From the NCBI GenBank assembly GCA_021824055.1, contig JAKALV010000202.1, forward strand, positions 1 through 6,171: a stretch of 6,171 bases of DNA. Reading direction: 5' to 3'. Numbering within the stretch: the stretch's first letter is position 1; each line of letters begins with the position of its first letter. The position numbers and the translations under genes were made by a program. Below the pieces are notes generated by a model. It worked only from the letters and a program-made list of their open reading frames with translations. It searched no databases and was not told the DNA's origin. The DNA comes from Acidobacteriota bacterium. Lineage in GTDB: Bacteria > Acidobacteriota > Vicinamibacteria > Vicinamibacterales > SCN-69-37. Positions 4,092 through 6,171 of the stretch are shown piece by piece.

Positions 4092-6171
4092 TCGGTGGGG
4101 CCGAGATCACCGCCGCCTGACCCGCCGTTGCCGAGCATCTGACCGATCATCCAGCTGATGCGCTCGTACAGCTGCACGGGCTGCCGGAAGGCATCTTCAC
4201 TCCGACCCGTGTTTCTGAGGTCGATCATCTTCGCTTCGATGGCGCTCATATTCGATTCGAACGTCTGCACCGACTGAAGCACCGCGGCTTTCTGCGGGTC
4301 CTTCTCGAGCGTCGCCATCAGATCCTGCGACTGCTTGCGCATCGACTCGAGCGCGTTGCCCATCCCGGCCACCTGATCGATTTCCGCCAGCACCTCGCGG
4401 CAGAACGCCACCTGCGCTTCGATCGTCTGCTGCGTACCCGGTGAACTTGGATCCGGCAGGATCGCGAGCTTCGCGGTCTGCTCAGTCGATCCCGCTTTGA
4501 GGTGCACCGTGTAGGTGCCTGGCGGCACGATGGGGCCCGCCGGCGGAATCCGCGTGCCGTAGGCCGCGTACTGCCGTCGCGCGGGCGCCCACGGCTCGAA
4601 GAGCGGCGGCGTCTGCATCGTGATCGTCGAACCGTTCGCGTAGCGCAGATCCCACCAGACGCGATTCAGTCCGGGATGCCCCGCGACCGTCAGCGTGCGA
4701 ATCACCGCGTCGGCCGGACCGGTAATCGAGACCTGCACGTCTGGGGTCGCGGCCTTGAGCGAGAAGTTGATGTCGGCGCCGTACTGCGCGCTCTCACCCT
4801 GCACGTGCGCGTCGGGCTCGCTCTCGCGCGCGTCGTTCGTGCCACGGAAGCGGTACGCGGGCCGCGGTTCAAACAGATGCACGTCGGTCGACTTGGCCGT
4901 ATCCCACGTTCTCAGCGGCGTCACATCGTCGAGGATGTAGACACCACGGCCGTGCGTGCCGATCACCAGATCGTTGAACGTCGGCTGCACCTGCATCCAG
5001 TACACGGGCGCCGGCGGCAGGTCATTGCGCACCCGCGTCCACTGCCCGCCATCGTCCCACGAGACGTACAGGGCGTTGTCCGTGCCGAGGTAGAGCATCC
5101 CCTTGCGCACGGGGTCTTCAACGATGATGTGCGCGCTCGAATTGACGCCCTTGGGCACCGTCGATGAAATGAGCTTCCAGGTCGCGCCGTAGTCGCTTGT
5201 CTTGTAGACGAGCGCGTCGTAGATGCCCTCATGCTGCAGGTTCTCGACGACGTACGCGGAGCCGGCGTCGAAATGCGAGGGGGCGATGCTCCAGACCGTG
5301 CCCCACGGCGGCAGGTTGGGCATGTTCTTCGTGACGTTGGTCCAGCGGCCGCCGGCATCCTGGGTCACGTTCACCTGTCCGTCCGTGCTGCCCGTCCAGA
5401 CCACGCCGGCTTTCACGGGCGACTCGGCGATCGCGTACAGCGTGGCGCCGTCGAACGTCGTCAGGTTGTCGGAGGAGATGCCGCCGGAGTTGCCCTGACG
5501 CGACTTGTCGTTCGTCGTCAAATCGGGACTGATGACCTTCCAGCTCTGGCCGGCATTCGTGGTCATGAACACGACCTGCGCGCCCACATACACGCGGTTG
5601 TGATCGTGCGGCGAAATCGCGATCGGCGTAATCCAATCCCAGCGATATTTCATGTCCGCCGGCGCCCAGCCGTAGCTCGTGATCGGCCACGCGCTGACGT
5701 CGCGCGCCATGCCGTTTCGGTAGTCCATGCGGACAACGCGCCCGTTGTCGCAGCCGGACCAGACGATGTTCGGATCGGTTGGATCCGGCACCGCGAACGC
5801 GTCTTCGCAGCCGCCGGTGTTCGTCCAGTTGCCGACACCCATGCCCCGGCCGCCGGTCGTGCGGCTCGGTCCGCGGAAGCTCGACTTGTCCTGAATGTTG
5901 CCCATCACGTTGTAGGGCACGGCGTTGTCCGCCATCACGTGGTAGACCTGCGAGATCGGCAGCAGGAAGTGACGATAGGACGCCGCGCGGTTGTCGCTGA
6001 TCGCGACGCCGGCGTCGTTGGCCACGAGCACGCGATTCGCGTTGGTCGGATCGATCCAGACGTCGTGGTTGTCGCCACCTGGCGCGGTGATCGGCGCCGC
6101 GGCGCCCACCGGGCCGGCGCCCGCGCCACGCCCGCGGTTGCCCGCCTGCGCTCCCGCGCCTGCCGGCGCAG
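3947..6171 (-). CDS. Large Asp-box (BNR/sortilin-like) beta-propeller protein, N-terminus outside the window
   Basis: The frame is open from the right edge to a TAG at 3947-3949, giving about 740 C-terminal residues; the start and any signal peptide lie beyond 6171. The visible N-terminal part (6113-6169) is Ala/Gly/Arg-rich. A propeller follows, with four Asp-boxes: TTNAGQSW (5540-5563), TQDAGGRW (5342-5365), TSDYGATW (5177-5200) and SWDDGGQW (5039-5062). A degenerate one, SDNRAASY, lies at 5975-5998. The propeller closes with IGTHGRGVYILDD (about 4925-4963), seen in many acidobacterial proteins annotated as glycosyl hydrolase or VPS10/sortilin-like. Next come an Ig-like beta domain (VSITGPAD, WWDLRYANG, PPGTYTVHLKAG; about 4460-4740) and a mostly helical, coiled-coil-like C-terminus split by a GNGGSGGGDLG linker. 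Propellers of this type can bind ligands or carry glycosidase activity; I see no sialidase-type catalytic set in this part, so I assign no enzyme activity. It is likely extracytoplasmic. Its 3' end overlaps the DUF1796 gene by 145 bases. Confidence 0.88.
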   Translation of the reverse strand, partial: APAGAGAQAGNRGRGAGAGPVGAAAPITAPGGDNHDVWIDPTNANRVLVANDAGVAISDNRAASYRHFLLPISQVYHVMADNAVPYNVMGNIQDKSSFRGPSRTTGGRGMGVGNWTNTGGCEDAFAVPDPTDPNIVWSGCDNGRVVRMDYRNGMARDVSAWPITSYGWAPADMKYRWDWITPIAISPHDHNRVYVGAQVVFMTTNAGQSWKVISPDLTTNDKSRQGNSGGISSDNLTTFDGATLYAIAESPVKAGVVWTGSTDGQVNVTQDAGGRWTNVTKNMPNLPPWGTVWSIAPSHFDAGSAYVVENLQHEGIYDALVYKTSDYGATWKLISSTVPKGVNSSAHIIVEDPVRKGMLYLGTDNALYVSWDDGGQWTRVRNDLPPAPVYWMQVQPTFNDLVIGTHGRGVYILDDVTPLRTWDTAKSTDVHLFEPRPAYRFRGTNDARESEPDAHVQGESAQYGADINFSLKAATPDVQVSITGPADAVIRTLTVAGHPGLNRVWWDLRYANGSTITMQTPPLFEPWAPARRQYAAYGTRIPPAGPIVPPGTYTVHLKAGSTEQTAKLAILPDPSSPGTQQTIEAQVAFCREVLAEIDQVAGMGNALESMRKQSQDLMATLEKDPQKAAVLQSVQTFESNMSAIEAKMIDLRNTGRSEDAFRQPVQLYERISWMIGQMLGNGGSGGGDLGPTDQQVAVNNGFKEELAAIAAQYKQITDKDLPATNALLKQNGIAVVIAAR
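4100..4132 (-). other. Gly-rich linker within the helical C-terminal region of the Asp-box protein
   Basis: The encoded GNGGSGGGDLG separates two helix-rich stretches: an upstream one with SWMIGQML, and a downstream one with FKEELAAIAAQYKQI. It probably acts as a flexible hinge between helices. This is read from composition only. Confidence 0.6.
6113..6169 (-). repeat. Ala/Gly/Arg-rich low-complexity segment in the Asp-box protein
   Basis: These 19 codons read only Ala, Gly, Pro, Gln, Asn and Arg, in patterns such as AGNRGRGAGAG, and they continue as PVGAAAP into the first conserved propeller segment. The same kind of insert occurs in the S9 peptidase of this window. The segment is probably a disordered linker or loop. 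The frame has no stop through it, which shows the gene extends past the window edge and that the GTG at 6107-6109 is not the true start. Confidence 0.7.

Noticed and set aside
4502..5167. A 221-residue plus-strand frame within the Asp-box gene
   Set aside because: The product is Arg/Val/His-rich with no motif, while the minus strand here encodes Asp-boxes, the GTHGRG signature and an Ig-like domain.

Overview
This is a GC-rich, densely coding bacterial window with no RNA genes, CRISPR arrays, insertion sequences or phage genes that I can see. Codon third positions are mostly G or C. The gene set points to Acidobacteriota, perhaps a Vicinamibacteria-like lineage or a metagenomic relative. It includes an exported S9 peptidase with a Gly/Arg-rich insert and a large Asp-box (BNR, sortilin-like) propeller protein with a GTHGRG-x-x-ILDD signature. 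The taxonomic placement is inference from recalled family distributions, not something the sequence proves.

Layout. Four genes lie on the plus strand. The first (2-259) is the 3' end of an unrecognised protein. After a 39-base gap comes a small exported protein that looks CsgG-related (299-937). After 23 bases comes a complete exported serine peptidase of family S9 (961-3249) with propeller and alpha/beta-hydrolase domains and a readable Ser/Asp/His triad. Five bases later a DUF1796-type putative papain-like cysteine peptidase begins (3255-4091). Both exported proteins start behind almost the same ribosome-binding sequence (AGGAGTCC). The tight spacing of 299-4091 suggests one transcript. On the minus strand, a large Asp-box propeller protein runs from beyond the right edge to 3947. 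It converges on the DUF1796 gene and overlaps it by 145 bases.

How the genes may work together. The S9 peptidase, the CsgG-like protein and probably the Asp-box protein act outside the cytoplasm. The S9 enzyme probably degrades peptides in the periplasm or at the cell surface. The DUF1796 protein has no signal peptide and is probably cytoplasmic, so its link to the others is positional only. I see no clear previously undescribed system. The points most worth a second look are the 145-base convergent overlap, which gives the DUF1796 protein a probably non-native tail; the apparent loss of the DPP-IV double-Glu anchor in the S9 enzyme; the matching Gly/Arg-rich low-complexity segments in the S9 and Asp-box proteins; and a CsgG-like protein with no lipidation cysteine.
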